A stretch of 64,000 nt of DNA from Burkholderiaceae bacterium. GTDB taxonomy: Bacteria > Pseudomonadota > Gammaproteobacteria > Burkholderiales > Burkholderiaceae_B. Shown here piece after piece: positions 9,317 through 18,356 of the stretch (within the stretch, counting starts at the first letter, position 1; each line of letters opens with the position of its first letter). The translations under genes were made by a program, and so were the position numbers. The notes below the pieces were generated by a model, which saw only the letters and a list, made by a program, of their open reading frames with translations, had not been told where the DNA came from and did no database searches. The stretch is from the NCBI GenBank assembly GCA_023653055.1, contig JAMNXR010000011.1, forward strand, positions 58,174 to 122,173, given 5' to 3'.

Positions 9317-10303
9317 ATGACTATTAAAAAGACAGGTGTTTATATTTTTCTGGCTGCTGCGTCAGTGATCGCACTCGCGCCTCACTTCGCAACCGCTCAA
9401 TCGGTAGCGTCCTATCCGCAAGAGCCAATTAAATTTGTCGTACCCTATCCGGCTGGTGGAGTGAGTGACGTGTCTAGCCGCGCGATTGCAATGGCGCTTG
9501 GTCAAAAGCTTGGCGCCAATATGGTGGTTGAGAATAAAGCGGGTGCGGCTTCGACAGTGGCCAGCACGTATGTTGCGAGTCAAAAGCCCAACGGTTATAC
9601 GTTGTATGCAGCGCCTGTTTCCATCGTGATTAATCCAGCTTTGCAGGGTGCAGTGAGCTACAAGCCGTATGAGAGTTTTACGCCGATCTCAATGATGATG
9701 AAGGCACCTTTTGTACTACAAACGAATAAAGATCTCCCTGTTAAAAATGCCAAGGAATTGGTGGAGCTGATTAAGAAAAATCCTGACAAATACGCGATCG
9801 GTACGTCGGGAGTGGGCTCTATCAACCATTTGGCGGCTGAATACTTTATCAAGCAGTTTGGTTTAAAAATGGTGGTGGCGCATTACAAAGGTGGAATGCC
9901 CGCAGCGCAAGACATGATTGGTGGTCAGGTACAAATGATGTTTTCCGCAGCAAGCGAAGCAATGCCCTTTATTAGTAGTGGTAAGACGCGCGGCTTGGCT
10001 GTAACGTCGATGGAGAGGATGTCTACGTTGCCAGACTTGCCAACAATGAACCAAGCCTTGGGCACCAAGGATTTTGAGGCGACATTCTGGTTGGCGCTGA
10101 TGTCGCCCGCTGGACTAGACAAAGCCCTCCAGACAAAGCTTACTAGCGCGATGCAAGCCTTAGGTCAGGATGCAGAGCTACGTCAGAAACTGAGTCAGCT
10201 CGGTATCGAGCTCAATACATCAACACCAGATGTTGTCATCGCAAATCTTAAGCGTGACGAAGCGAAGTGGACGACATTGATTAAAGAGTTGAAGATAAAA
10301 TAA
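9317..10303 (+). CDS. Bug/TctC-family receptor
   Basis: A 328-residue periplasmic receptor. The signal peptide ends near FATAQS, followed by the family opening YPQEPIKFVVPYPAGGVSD and the later KPNGYTLY segment. A CAGGAGAC ribosome site precedes the ATG. It lies 35 bases after the D-threonine-aldolase-like gene on the same strand, so co-transcription is likely, and it may serve the substrate of that enzyme. It ends at a strong terminator. No dedicated TctAB accompanies it; the tctA on the other side is convergent. Confidence 0.9.
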   Translation: MTIKKTGVYIFLAAASVIALAPHFATAQSVASYPQEPIKFVVPYPAGGVSDVSSRAIAMALGQKLGANMVVENKAGAASTVASTYVASQKPNGYTLYAAPVSIVINPALQGAVSYKPYESFTPISMMMKAPFVLQTNKDLPVKNAKELVELIKKNPDKYAIGTSGVGSINHLAAEYFIKQFGLKMVVAHYKGGMPAAQDMIGGQVQMMFSAASEAMPFISSGKTRGLAVTSMERMSTLPDLPTMNQALGTKDFEATFWLALMSPAGLDKALQTKLTSAMQALGQDAELRQKLSQLGIELNTSTPDVVIANLKRDEAKWTTLIKELKIK

Positions 10304-10344
10304 TTTAAAAGAATTTAAATAAATTCTGTATGAACTTGGAGTAC

Positions 10345-10373
10345 AAAGACCGTGCCAAAGCACGGTCTTTTTT
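10345..10373 (+). terminator. Rho-independent terminator
   Basis: A 10-bp perfect stem (10345-10354 with 10361-10370), a 6-base loop and a T-run on the plus strand. It closes the aldolase/Bug receptor unit and sits between convergent genes. Confidence 0.85.
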
Positions 10374-10385
10374 ACAGAGAGGCTG

Positions 10386-11891
10386 TTACTTTGCCGCTTT
10401 AAAGCGCCTGTAGAGGCTCGGTCCGATAATCACAACAGCTGCTGCAATCCAGAGACCGATACTGATGGGGCTTTGAAACAAAATACCCAACTCACCGTTG
10501 GTGATGGATAGCGCGCGACGCAGGTTTTGTTCCATCATTTCTCCAAGCACAACACCCAATACGAGAGGCGGCATGGGTAAGCCCATTTTGCGCAATAAAT
10601 AACCAATCACACCAATCGCCACAACCATTCCTAAATCAAAGGTGGCGGAGTGCAGGGCAAAGACGCCGACAAAGCTAATCGTGAGGATGCCGGGGACGAG
10701 CAGCCATGGTGGAACCTTGAGCATCGAAGCAAATATGCGCACCATGGGAATATTCATAAACAACAACATCAGGTTCGCGACAAACAGTGAAGCGATCAGA
10801 CCCCAAACGAGTTGAGGTTGTTGATCAAATAAAACGGGACCTGGTGTGATGTTATAGAGGGAAAGCGCACCCATCATCACTGCGGTTGTCCCAGAGCCTG
10901 GAACGCCAAGCGTGAGCATGGGAATAAAAGACCCCGTGGCTGCGCTGTTGTTGGCCGCTTCTGGCGCAGCTAGGCCACGCAAATCACCCCGCCCAAATTT
11001 GGCGTCGGGATCTTTGTTTTCGTAATGTTTCTTTTCGTAGGCGTAGCTAACAGCCGAAGCCACGCTGGCACCTGCACCCGGTAACACGCCAATAAAAAAT
11101 CCCATGACGGAAGCCCTGAAAGTGCTCCACCACGTAAATTTCAACTCCATAAAGTTAAACATTTTTCGAACACTGGGCGGAATATTGATGGAAACCCCAG
11201 TCAAGGTGTTTTCAAGCATTTGCAGCATTTCAGCGACGGCAAAGAGTCCAATCACCACCACCACAAAGGCGATACCATCAGAAAGGTTCGGATGGTCAAA
11301 GGTATAACGATAGACGCCTGAGTTGGCATCGACACCAACTGTAGAGATTGCCAGGCCTATCATGGCGGCGAGCACACCTTTGACAGGCTGGTCGCCCAAT
11401 AGACTTGTCAACGCGCAAAAGGCGAACACCATCAAAACAAAATACTCGGCTGGACCAAAGGCGAGCGCCCAGGTAGCCAGCACAGGCGCAAAAAATACAA
11501 TGCCAATTATGCCGATGAGCGAACCGACAAAGGACGACCAGGCAGAAATGGACAGTGCCACATTGGCCAAACCTTGGCGCGCAAGGGGGTAGCCATCCAG
11601 TGTGGTCATCACTGCGGCTGCTTCGCCAGGGACGTTCAGCAAGATCGAGGTGATGCGTCCACCGTACTCTGCGCCGACATAGACCGCCGCAAGCAAAATA
11701 AGCGAAGTCTCAGGCGGAAGATTCATGGCAAACGCGATCGGAATCAGCATCGCGACGCCATTGATCGGGCCAAGGCCGGGGAGTACGCCTACGATTGTTC
11801 CGAAAAACGAACCAATCGCCGCGACCATTAAATTAAGGGGCGTAAACGCGACGCCAAAACCAATTCCGAGTTGATCAAAAATGCCGTTCAT
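10386..11891 (-). CDS. tctA: Tripartite tricarboxylate transporter large permease TctA
   Basis: A 501-residue inner-membrane protein with 10-12 hydrophobic segments, the large subunit of TTT transporters. Conserved TctA stretches are visible: GTIVGVLPGLGPINGVAMLIP near residue 33, EYGGRITSILLNVPGEAAAVMTTLDGYP near 95-120, and a second PGAGASVAS repeat near residue 270. Its ATG overlaps the tctB stop as ATGA, so translation is coupled. It is the last gene of tctC-tctB-tctA and uses the receptor at 12403 for proton- or sodium-driven uptake of carboxylates. Confidence 0.95.
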   Translation of the reverse strand: MNGIFDQLGIGFGVAFTPLNLMVAAIGSFFGTIVGVLPGLGPINGVAMLIPIAFAMNLPPETSLILLAAVYVGAEYGGRITSILLNVPGEAAAVMTTLDGYPLARQGLANVALSISAWSSFVGSLIGIIGIVFFAPVLATWALAFGPAEYFVLMVFAFCALTSLLGDQPVKGVLAAMIGLAISTVGVDANSGVYRYTFDHPNLSDGIAFVVVVIGLFAVAEMLQMLENTLTGVSINIPPSVRKMFNFMELKFTWWSTFRASVMGFFIGVLPGAGASVASAVSYAYEKKHYENKDPDAKFGRGDLRGLAAPEAANNSAATGSFIPMLTLGVPGSGTTAVMMGALSLYNITPGPVLFDQQPQLVWGLIASLFVANLMLLFMNIPMVRIFASMLKVPPWLLVPGILTISFVGVFALHSATFDLGMVVAIGVIGYLLRKMGLPMPPLVLGVVLGEMMEQNLRRALSITNGELGILFQSPISIGLWIAAAVVIIGPSLYRRFKAAK

Positions 11892-12331
11892 AGGAAAGCT
11901 CCGAGGACACCAACAGGAAGAACGACATCGAGTAAGCGGTCAAACAATACAAAAAACAAAATACCCATTCCAACGCCGCCAATCAATGCTTTAAGCCATG
12001 TTCCGCCAAACAAGCGGGCGACCAGTGTTGTCATGAGTGCGGTGGAAAGAATGAAGCCTAATAACTGAAACGTTACGGCATAGCCACTCAATATTGCGAT
12101 CATGAGCCAAATGCGTGCGTTGGCACCGTTGCTGTTCGGTTCGACGCGATTGCCTCCTTTGACGATGAGGATCAGGCCACACAACGCGATGATCGAGGCA
12201 ACAGCAAGAGGGAAGGCACGAGGCCCAATGGGCTCGTAAGAGAAGGCAGCTTCAAGGCCGTATCCGTACCACGCTAAAAATGCGGCCAGTGCGAGTGCGA
12301 GTACGCCTAGTTTGCGGTCATCAAGAGCCAT
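11888..12331 (-). CDS. tctB: Tripartite tricarboxylate transporter small permease TctB
   Basis: A 147-residue protein with four hydrophobic segments, the size and shape of the small TTT membrane subunit. The opening MALDDRKLGVLALALAAFLAW and a middle loop rich in Asn and Arg are usual for the family. It lies between the receptor gene tctC and tctA, overlapping tctA by four bases. A hairpin with a T-run separates it from tctC, so it is probably made at lower levels than the receptor. Confidence 0.9.
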   Translation of the reverse strand: MALDDRKLGVLALALAAFLAWYGYGLEAAFSYEPIGPRAFPLAVASIIALCGLILIVKGGNRVEPNSNGANARIWLMIAILSGYAVTFQLLGFILSTALMTTLVARLFGGTWLKALIGGVGMGILFFVLFDRLLDVVLPVGVLGAFL

Positions 12332-12355
12332 TTTTCTCTCTTTCTTAAATAGAAT

Positions 12356-12391
12356 AAAAAACGCTGGGCAGACTCAATGCCTGCCCAGCGT
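12356..12391 (-). terminator. Internal terminator/attenuator between tctC and tctB
   Basis: An 11-bp stem (12361-12371 with 12381-12391) around a 9-base loop. Read on the minus strand it is followed by six T residues. It sits inside the tctCBA operon and should let only part of the transcripts reach tctBA, giving excess receptor. Confidence 0.8.
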
Positions 12392-12402
12392 CAACACTTC
12401 AT

Positions 12403-13395
12403 TTACTTCTTGATCAGACCAAAGGTATCTGCAAGCGTTGCATACTCTTTGACTTGTTCTTTAACGTAGCGATCCAGCTCAGGACCGGTCATATCAAAAG
12501 GAAACAGGCCTTGCTGAGTGCGCAGCTTGGCGTACTCAGGTGAGGCCATCGTATTTTTGAATGCAGTCACCCACCAGTCATAGTCTTTATCGGAGACCTT
12601 AGGTCCAAGATAAAAACCACGAATGATTGGCCAGTTGATTTTGTAGCCTTGCTCAGTCGCGGTAGGGACATCCGCCAGCTTACCGGGCAAACGCTTGTCG
12701 TGATAAATGGCCAACACGCGAATCGGCGCGCCGCTATCTAACATCGTGGCCGCTTCGGCTGCATCACCCATCATGACCTGAATATGGCCACCGCGCAGAG
12801 CCGTTGCTGTTTCTCCACCACCTTCGAAGGCGACAAAGCGCATTTTCTTGTAGTCCACGCCTGCGGCTTTCGCAGTCAGCGCGGCTTTCATCCAGTCTTG
12901 GCTACCAACTGAGCCACCGGCACCGAACACTACTTTGGTAGGGTCCTGTTGCAAGGCGGTCATGACACTTTTCAGGTCTTTGAACGGTGAATCATTGCGC
13001 ACGACAATCACGCCGAAATCGGCGCCAATCGCAGCCAGCCAGCGAACGTCGTTGACGTTGTACTTTCCAAACTTACCTTGAGCCAGGTTGAGCAGGGAGC
13101 CACCTGAGTAGGCAACGATTGTGCCGCCCTCACCAGGACGTTGTGTCACGATGGTGTTGTAAGCGACGGCACCAATGCCACCAGGCATATAGGAGATGCG
13201 TAAGGGATCTTTGAGTACTTTTGAATCTTTGAATGAAGCTTGCGCGAGTTTGCAGGTTAAGTCAAAGCCCCCACCAGGTTTGGCAGGCGCGATACATTCT
13301 GGTTTGGCCGGTTGCGCGATCACGCTAGTAGATGCGATCGAGAGTGCAGCTGTCAGGGCAAGAGCACCCATTGTTGTCATCGTTTTTTTGAGCAC
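12403..13395 (-). CDS. tctC: Tripartite tricarboxylate transporter receptor TctC
   Basis: A 330-residue periplasmic receptor and the first gene of tctCBA. The start is a GTG at 13395 with a GGAGAC ribosome site. A signal peptide runs to about residue 28, ending VIAQP. The mature protein begins with CIAPAKPGGGFDLTCKLAQ, the TctC-type variant of the ligand loop that differs from the usual Bug PF-PGG pattern and is typical of receptors encoded with tctBA. Tricarboxylates such as citrate are the classical ligands of this branch, but the ligand here is inferred only. Confidence 0.9.
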   Translation of the reverse strand: MLKKTMTTMGALALTAALSIASTSVIAQPAKPECIAPAKPGGGFDLTCKLAQASFKDSKVLKDPLRISYMPGGIGAVAYNTIVTQRPGEGGTIVAYSGGSLLNLAQGKFGKYNVNDVRWLAAIGADFGVIVVRNDSPFKDLKSVMTALQQDPTKVVFGAGGSVGSQDWMKAALTAKAAGVDYKKMRFVAFEGGGETATALRGGHIQVMMGDAAEAATMLDSGAPIRVLAIYHDKRLPGKLADVPTATEQGYKINWPIIRGFYLGPKVSDKDYDWWVTAFKNTMASPEYAKLRTQQGLFPFDMTGPELDRYVKEQVKEYATLADTFGLIKK

Positions 13396-13583
13396 GAAAG
13401 TCTCCGTATAAAGAAATTTGAATGAACATTATCTCGCAAGTTGTCTCTCTGATGGGGCAAAGTGTTCTAGGGCTTATCCCGCATAAGAATGGTGCGACGC
13501 AGCATTTTCGTCAACCCAAAGGGTTTATTTGCGCATGTGTCATCTGTCTCTCCTATACTTGAATCCCTCAAAACCGTTTTCAG

Positions 13584-14474
13584 GTGAATCTCTTGTTTAA
13601 AACCATATTGTCGCGCGGACTCGCGCGCTCAATTGCCAGCAGCCTCATCGTTGCAGCGACCGTCTTTTCTAGCGCCGCGTATGCCCAACAAGTGCTGCGC
13701 GTGACGACGATTCCCGAAGAGGCGGCGACAGAACAGATGCGTAAGTTTGGCCCGTTGACCAAATATCTGGAGCGTACGCTTGGGATGAAAGTCAGTTTTG
13801 TCCCGGTCAACGACTATCCTGCCGCCGTGGAGGCGTTGGTGAACAAGCAAGTGGACTTGGTGTGGTTCGGTGGTTTTACCTACGTGCAGGCTCAGATCCG
13901 GTCAGGTGGCAAGATTGTGCCACTCGCGCAACGTGAGGAAGACACCAGCTTTCGTTCAGTCTTTATTACGCAAAAGAATTCTGGCATCACTAAGCTATCT
14001 GACCTAAAAGGCAAGCAAGTGAGTTTTGGTTCACAGTCCAGCACCTCCGGTCATTTGATGCCGCGTTCGTTCCTGTTGAATGCGGGCATTGATCCCGATC
14101 GCGACTTTAAACGCGTCGCGTATTCAGGCGCGCATGATGCAACCATCGCCTCTGTTGTCAGTGGTCGCGTTGATGCTGCAGCCTTGGACATTACCGTTTG
14201 GAACAAGTTTGTGAACGATAAGAAAGTCGATACGAGCAAAGTGGATGTATTTTTCACGACACCTCCTTATTACAACTACAACTGGTCGGTCAACGCTGAT
14301 ATGCCTGTCGCTTTACAAGAAAAAATTGCCAAGGCGTTTTTCGCACTTGACATGAGCAATGCCGAAGGCAAAGAAATTTTGACCCTGAATCGTGCCAGCA
14401 AATACATCCCTACGACACCAGACAACTATAAGGGTCTTGAGTCTGCCGGTCGAAGTGCAGGTCTGATTAAATAA
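13584..14474 (+). CDS. phnD: Phosphonate/phosphite-type ABC transporter binding protein PhnD
   Basis: A 296-residue periplasmic binding protein of the PhnD family. It starts at a GTG; a signal peptide ends near AAYAQQ at about residue 34. The family pattern shows as EEAATEQMRKFGPLTKYLERTLG, then the DLVWFGGFTYVQAQ ligand segment and the FGSQSSTSGHLMPR loop, where serines bind the phospho-group. It is the first gene of a four-gene importer and overlaps phnC by one base (TAATG). No C-P lyase or phosphite dehydrogenase gene is in the window, so phosphonate, phosphite or another oxyanion remain possible. Confidence 0.85.
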   Translation: MNLLFKTILSRGLARSIASSLIVAATVFSSAAYAQQVLRVTTIPEEAATEQMRKFGPLTKYLERTLGMKVSFVPVNDYPAAVEALVNKQVDLVWFGGFTYVQAQIRSGGKIVPLAQREEDTSFRSVFITQKNSGITKLSDLKGKQVSFGSQSSTSGHLMPRSFLLNAGIDPDRDFKRVAYSGAHDATIASVVSGRVDAAALDITVWNKFVNDKKVDTSKVDVFFTTPPYYNYNWSVNADMPVALQEKIAKAFFALDMSNAEGKEILTLNRASKYIPTTPDNYKGLESAGRSAGLIK

Positions 14475-15319
14475 TGCCAGGCTTGCATGTTGCGTTGACG
14501 GGCGTCACAGCCCGTCACCCTGCTGCCAGTGTCCAGTCGCGACCGGCAATTGATCAATTGACTCTGAATATTGAGCCAGGTGAGCACGTCGCGGTGATCG
14601 GGCCTTCGGGAGCGGGTAAGACCACTTTTTTGCAGATCTTGGCTGCAGCGCTCAAGCCTTCACAAGGTACTGTTTCAATCGATAACCATTCGGTATGGTC
14701 GCTTTCTACAAAAAGTCTGCAACGCCTACGCGGCCGACTTTTTTATGCGCCACAAAGCCCGCCTCTACCGCCACGACAGCGCGTCATCGTTTCTCTGCTC
14801 GCTGCAAAATTACCCGCGATGTCACTCTGGCGGAGTTTGAAAAATCTTGTTTATCCCCAAGATGCTCAAGAAGTGGCGCAGGCCTTGTCCCAGTTTGATT
14901 TGCAGGACAAGCTTTGGGAGCGGGTGGATCGTCTTTCAGGCGGTGAGCGCCAGCGTGTTGGACTCGCGCGCGCGCTGCTCGCGCCCGCGGGCTTATGGCT
15001 CGTGGACGAACCTCTCTCTGCACTGGATCCGACGCGTGCCCGCCAAGCAATTGCGACCCTCCTGAGAGAAGCGCGTGCTCGTAATGTCACGCTCGTCACG
15101 ACCTTACACCAAGTCAATGTCGCGACGGCCGAATTTCCCCGCGTGCTTGGCTTGCGAGACGGAAAGCTTGTCTTTGATCTCCCTGGCCATGCTGTGACGG
15201 CAGAGCACCTCGCCGACCTTTACGCTCAGTTTGAGTTTGAACTTGCTCAGGTTGATGGCCTGGTGGCTGTCGAAGACGTCCCCTTGGCTAAAAGAGAGAT
15301 CCGAGTTGGCTGCGCTTAA
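14474..15319 (+). CDS. phnC: ABC transporter ATP-binding protein PhnC
   Basis: A 281-residue ATPase of the phosphonate-type importer. Walker A is GPSGAGKTT at about 43-51, the signature is [15 protein letters not shown], and Walker B is LWLVDEPLSALDP. The helical segment between them contains PRQRVIVSLLAAKLPAMSLWRSL, close to the PhnC pattern where a trimmed loop contacts PhnE. It is coupled to phnD by a one-base overlap, and its end overlaps the start of the first permease gene. Cytoplasmic side of the inner membrane. Confidence 0.9.
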   Translation: MPGLHVALTGVTARHPAASVQSRPAIDQLTLNIEPGEHVAVIGPSGAGKTTFLQILAAALKPSQGTVSIDNHSVWSLSTKSLQRLRGRLFYAPQSPPLPPRQRVIVSLLAAKLPAMSLWRSLKNLVYPQDAQEVAQALSQFDLQDKLWERVDRLSGGERQRVGLARALLAPAGLWLVDEPLSALDPTRARQAIATLLREARARNVTLVTTLHQVNVATAEFPRVLGLRDGKLVFDLPGHAVTAEHLADLYAQFEFELAQVDGLVAVEDVPLAKREIRVGCA

Positions 15320-16142
15320 GTCAAACGACCCTGCGCTACGTGATCCTGCTTGGTTGAGTCGGGTTTTTTGGTTTGTAGTGGCCTGCCTGATTATTTGGCC
15401 GGCACTCGTGACGACTGAGTTCAAGCCTTGGGTATTTTTTGAAACGGAAAATCTCAAGGTCACTGGTCGGTTTTTAGCTGAGTTTTTCCCTCCAGCCTTA
15501 AGTCCAGAATTTTTACAGTTGGTGGCACGAGAGGCATGGCGTACGGTTGCGATTGCAACGGCCGGAACCTTTCTGGCGCTCCTACTAGCGATTCCTTTAA
15601 CTTTGCTCTCAACAACGGTGCTGTCAATTTCGTCGTTATCTGGACGGATGCAGGCGCTTCCGTTTGTCGTCAGGCAACTCATCAGGTGGTTGTTGATTTT
15701 GATGCGTAGTGTGCCGGAGTTGATCTGGGCGCTTGTGTTCGTGCGAGTAGTGGGTTTGGGGCCTGCTGCAGGTGTGTTGGCAATTGGCCTCACATATGCT
15801 GGCATGCTGGGCAAGGTCTACGGAGAAATTCTTGAAAGCGGTGAGCGAGAGCCTGCGACCGCATTACTGCGTAACGGGGCTGGACGCTTGCAAACATTTT
15901 TTTTCAGCGTCTTGCCTGGAAATGCCACGGAGTTAACAAGCTACACGATCTATCGCTGGGAGTGTGCGATCCGCGCCTCAACGGTATTGGGCTTTGTCGG
16001 TGCAGGTGGCTTGGGTCAACAGATGGATAACTCCATGCGGATGTTTAATGGCTCCGAGGTCGCGACGATGCTGATCGTCTTTATCTTGCTCGTCGGTCTG
16101 GCTGACTTACTGAGCACGTGGATGCGGCGGGCGTTGCAATGA
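15306..16142 (+). CDS. phnE: Phosphonate-type ABC transporter permease PhnE (first copy)
   Basis: An inner-membrane permease of about 278 residues with five to six helices. The binding-protein-dependent transport signature is in the segment ESGEREPATALLRNGAGR, the EAA-type loop that docks PhnC. An open frame reaches back to 15231, overlapping phnC by 89 bases. I prefer the TTG at 15306, because an AGAGAG ribosome-site-like stretch lies about 8 bases upstream and the overlap then falls to 14 bases. It is joined to the second permease by ATGA. The two permeases should form a heterodimer. Confidence 0.85.
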   Translation: MAALKSNDPALRDPAWLSRVFWFVVACLIIWPALVTTEFKPWVFFETENLKVTGRFLAEFFPPALSPEFLQLVAREAWRTVAIATAGTFLALLLAIPLTLLSTTVLSISSLSGRMQALPFVVRQLIRWLLILMRSVPELIWALVFVRVVGLGPAAGVLAIGLTYAGMLGKVYGEILESGEREPATALLRNGAGRLQTFFFSVLPGNATELTSYTIYRWECAIRASTVLGFVGAGGLGQQMDNSMRMFNGSEVATMLIVFILLVGLADLLSTWMRRALQ

Positions 16143-16945
16143 GTCAGACTACCCGCCCCAAACATTGGCTGCGCCCGGACTCGACGGTGTTCTGGGTGTT
16201 GATGGGGACTGTCAGTCTGATCGTTCTGAGTTTTTGGACGCTCGACTTACAGCTTGCACGCGTGCTGTCATTTGAAAGTCTGGTCCGTATGGGCAAGTTT
16301 TTAGGTGAGCTGCTGTCGCCTAATTTAGAGCCTGTGTTTTTAAACAAACTTTTACGCGCGAGTCTTGAAACTTTGGCCATGTCTGCCATTGGTACGCTCA
16401 TTGCGACTATTTTTGGTGTGTTGTTGGCCGTCCCCGCTAGCCGTTGCTACGTTGGCGATCCAGCGAGGTGGCGCTTTCTGACACGTTTATTACTCAATGC
16501 GTTGCGTGCGATTCCAGAGCTTGTTTGGGCGGCGTTATTGCTGATTTCTGCTGGGTTAGGCCCCTTTGCGGGAACACTCGCGCTCGCTTTGCATACGACA
16601 GGTGTACTCGGCCGTCTCTTTGCGGAGTCGATTGAAAACTCCCCACAAAATGCCGCTACGGCCTTACGCGTTCAAGGCGTGGGGGAAGGGCGCGTGTTCC
16701 TATATGCAACACTTCCGACTGTTTCTCCACAGTTGATGTCCTATGCGTTGTATCGTTGGGAAAACAACATTCGAGCGGCGGCTGTGCTGGGTGTTGTTGG
16801 CGGTGGTGGGCTCGGTCAGATGTTGTCTTTTCATATGGGTTTGTTTCAAATGCAAGAAACAAGCAGCGTGTTGGCCGCCATGATTGTGCTGGTGATTCTT
16901 GTGGATACGCTCTCCTATTTTGCGCGACGCTTGTTGTCGCGTTAA
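16139..16945 (+). CDS. phnE: Phosphonate-type ABC transporter permease PhnE (second copy)
   Basis: A 268-residue permease similar in plan to the preceding gene: five to six helices and the ATPase-docking loop ESIENSPQNAATALRVQGVG. The start is the ATG at 16139, which overlaps the stop of the first permease by four bases; an upstream ATG at 16118 lies inside that gene and is unlikely. Having two separate PhnE-like subunits is common for phosphonate and phosphite importers. It ends the phnDCEE unit. The next gene follows after 52 bases without a terminator, so read-through is possible. Confidence 0.9.
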   Translation: MSQTTRPKHWLRPDSTVFWVLMGTVSLIVLSFWTLDLQLARVLSFESLVRMGKFLGELLSPNLEPVFLNKLLRASLETLAMSAIGTLIATIFGVLLAVPASRCYVGDPARWRFLTRLLLNALRAIPELVWAALLLISAGLGPFAGTLALALHTTGVLGRLFAESIENSPQNAATALRVQGVGEGRVFLYATLPTVSPQLMSYALYRWENNIRAAAVLGVVGGGGLGQMLSFHMGLFQMQETSSVLAAMIVLVILVDTLSYFARRLLSR

Positions 16946-16997
16946 GGTATGCAAGGGCAGTGTTCTTTTAGTTTGCGATCTCAACGGATAATTAAAT

Positions 16998-17915
16998 ATG
17001 TTTAATAAGCCTGACTCTTTTCGTATTGGCGTTGCCTTCGCGTTGTCAACGCTGTGTGCCGCGGTGATGGCCCAGCCCCGTCAAGCGCCCGGCGAGACGA
17101 GCGTCTCCGTTGGTATCACAGGTTTAAATCAATTCAATACTCGTATCGTGGATAGCGGCACTTTTAATTGGCAAGATGCATCGGCAAACGTGAACGTCAC
17201 GCGTCAGATCACGAGTGCATTTTCAGCTGGTGTGAGCGCCAAATACAGCTATCAAAACTGGTCGTGGAGCAATCTACAGTCGTTTGGTGGCCAAGCGCCT
17301 TGGACTGCGATCAATACACCCGCCTTGGGAATGAATTTCGCTTATACGCCCAGTCCTGAGTGGCGCTTTGGTTTTGCACCCACTGTAGAGTGGTCGGGGG
17401 AGTCCGGTACCGGTACAGGTGGAACGGCAACTTATGGTGCCGTTATGAGTGTTGCGCGGACGTTTTCTAAAGATTTGACGCTAGGCGTGGGTGCAGGTGT
17501 TTTCCGGCAAATCGATGAGACCAAGGTCTTTCCCTATTTGCTGGTGAACTGGAACATTACCGACAAGTTGCGTTTAGGTAACTCACTGCCTGCTGGTCCT
17601 GCCGGTGGCGCAGGACTTGAGCTTGCGTATGCTTTAACCGAGCGCTGGACGATCGCCGGCGGGGGCGCGTATCGCTCTTATCGCTTTCGTTTAAATCAAA
17701 ATAGTCCAGTAGCGAATGGCATTGGCCAAAATAGCTTCGTCCCTGTGTTTGCCCGTTTGTCCTATGCGGTTGACAGAACCTCGCGTATTGACTTGTATGG
17801 AGCGGCGACAACGGGAGGACGTTTGTCCGCCACGGATACTTTTGGAACAACGCAATACAGCACTAACTACCAGACCGGTTTCGCTCTGGCATTGTCGTTC
17901 TCAAAGCGGTTTTAA
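16998..17915 (+). CDS. Predicted outer-membrane beta-barrel protein
   Basis: A 305-residue secreted protein of unknown function. A signal peptide ends near AAVMAQP. The rest alternates polar and hydrophobic residues in short strands, is rich in Gly, Ser, Thr and aromatic residues, and ends with LALSFSKRF. A final phenylalanine is the usual signal for insertion of outer-membrane barrels. The size suits 12-16 strands. It follows the phosphonate-type importer by 52 bases on the same strand, so it might be the matching outer-membrane channel; that link is inference from position only. Confidence 0.7.
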   Translation: MFNKPDSFRIGVAFALSTLCAAVMAQPRQAPGETSVSVGITGLNQFNTRIVDSGTFNWQDASANVNVTRQITSAFSAGVSAKYSYQNWSWSNLQSFGGQAPWTAINTPALGMNFAYTPSPEWRFGFAPTVEWSGESGTGTGGTATYGAVMSVARTFSKDLTLGVGAGVFRQIDETKVFPYLLVNWNITDKLRLGNSLPAGPAGGAGLELAYALTERWTIAGGGAYRSYRFRLNQNSPVANGIGQNSFVPVFARLSYAVDRTSRIDLYGAATTGGRLSATDTFGTTQYSTNYQTGFALALSFSKRF

Positions 17916-17919
17916 ACGC

Positions 17920-18339
17920 CTAGCCTGCAGCAAATACCTGTTGAGGATCGGGCATGCCCTTGACCTCAACAGCATTGCCGGAGTAGTCAAAAACAAGAAA
18001 AACAGACTGCTCGCGGGGCGTACCAATAAATATGCGGTCAGGTGCCATCGCGAATTCGACCTGAGCCGCAATTAGATTCGCCAGCATGCGATCGTAGATT
18101 TCAGGCGTCACAATCACACCAAAGTGTCGCAAAGGATAATCCCCGCGACCAATTGTGATTGATTTGTGAGAGGCCTCAAGCTCTGAAAGTTGAGCGACGA
18201 GATGATGGCCATAAAAATCAATATCAAGTCGATCCACCTGTTGACGTGTAATCGAACAACCCAGAATGTCCCGATAAAAGCGCACCGTGGAGGCGATGTC
18301 CTTAATCGGGACAGACAGGTGGATCATGGCCATGCTCAT
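17920..18339 (-). CDS. VOC (glyoxalase/dioxygenase fold) family protein
   Basis: A 139-residue single-domain protein of the vicinal-oxygen-chelate superfamily. The start IHLSVPIKDIASTVRFYRDILGC is the standard first beta-alpha module with a metal-ligand histidine at position 7. The later HFGVIVTPEIYDRML contributes a second histidine, and the end holds VFDYSGNAVEVKG, with the acidic ligand in the final strand. It has an AGGAGAG ribosome site and lies 17 bases after the TAXI permease gene on the same strand, so it is the second gene of that unit. Substrate unknown. Confidence 0.8.
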   Translation of the reverse strand: MSMAMIHLSVPIKDIASTVRFYRDILGCSITRQQVDRLDIDFYGHHLVAQLSELEASHKSITIGRGDYPLRHFGVIVTPEIYDRMLANLIAAQVEFAMAPDRIFIGTPREQSVFLVFDYSGNAVEVKGMPDPQQVFAAG

Positions 18340-18356
18340 TCGTTTCTCTCCTGGGC

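Noticed and set aside
13536..13550. Possible Pho box upstream of phnD (TGTCATCTGTC)
   Set aside because: The two TGTC units are about 7 bases apart instead of the 11-base spacing of a Pho box, and no second pair follows.
15231..15305. Longer start of the first PhnE permease at 15231
   Set aside because: It overlaps phnC by 89 bases; the TTG at 15306 has a better ribosome site and a natural overlap.
15104..15814. A 236-codon frame on the minus strand opposite phnC/phnE
   Set aside because: It is a shadow of the permease genes, with low-complexity Ser/Thr/Asn-rich translation and no motif.
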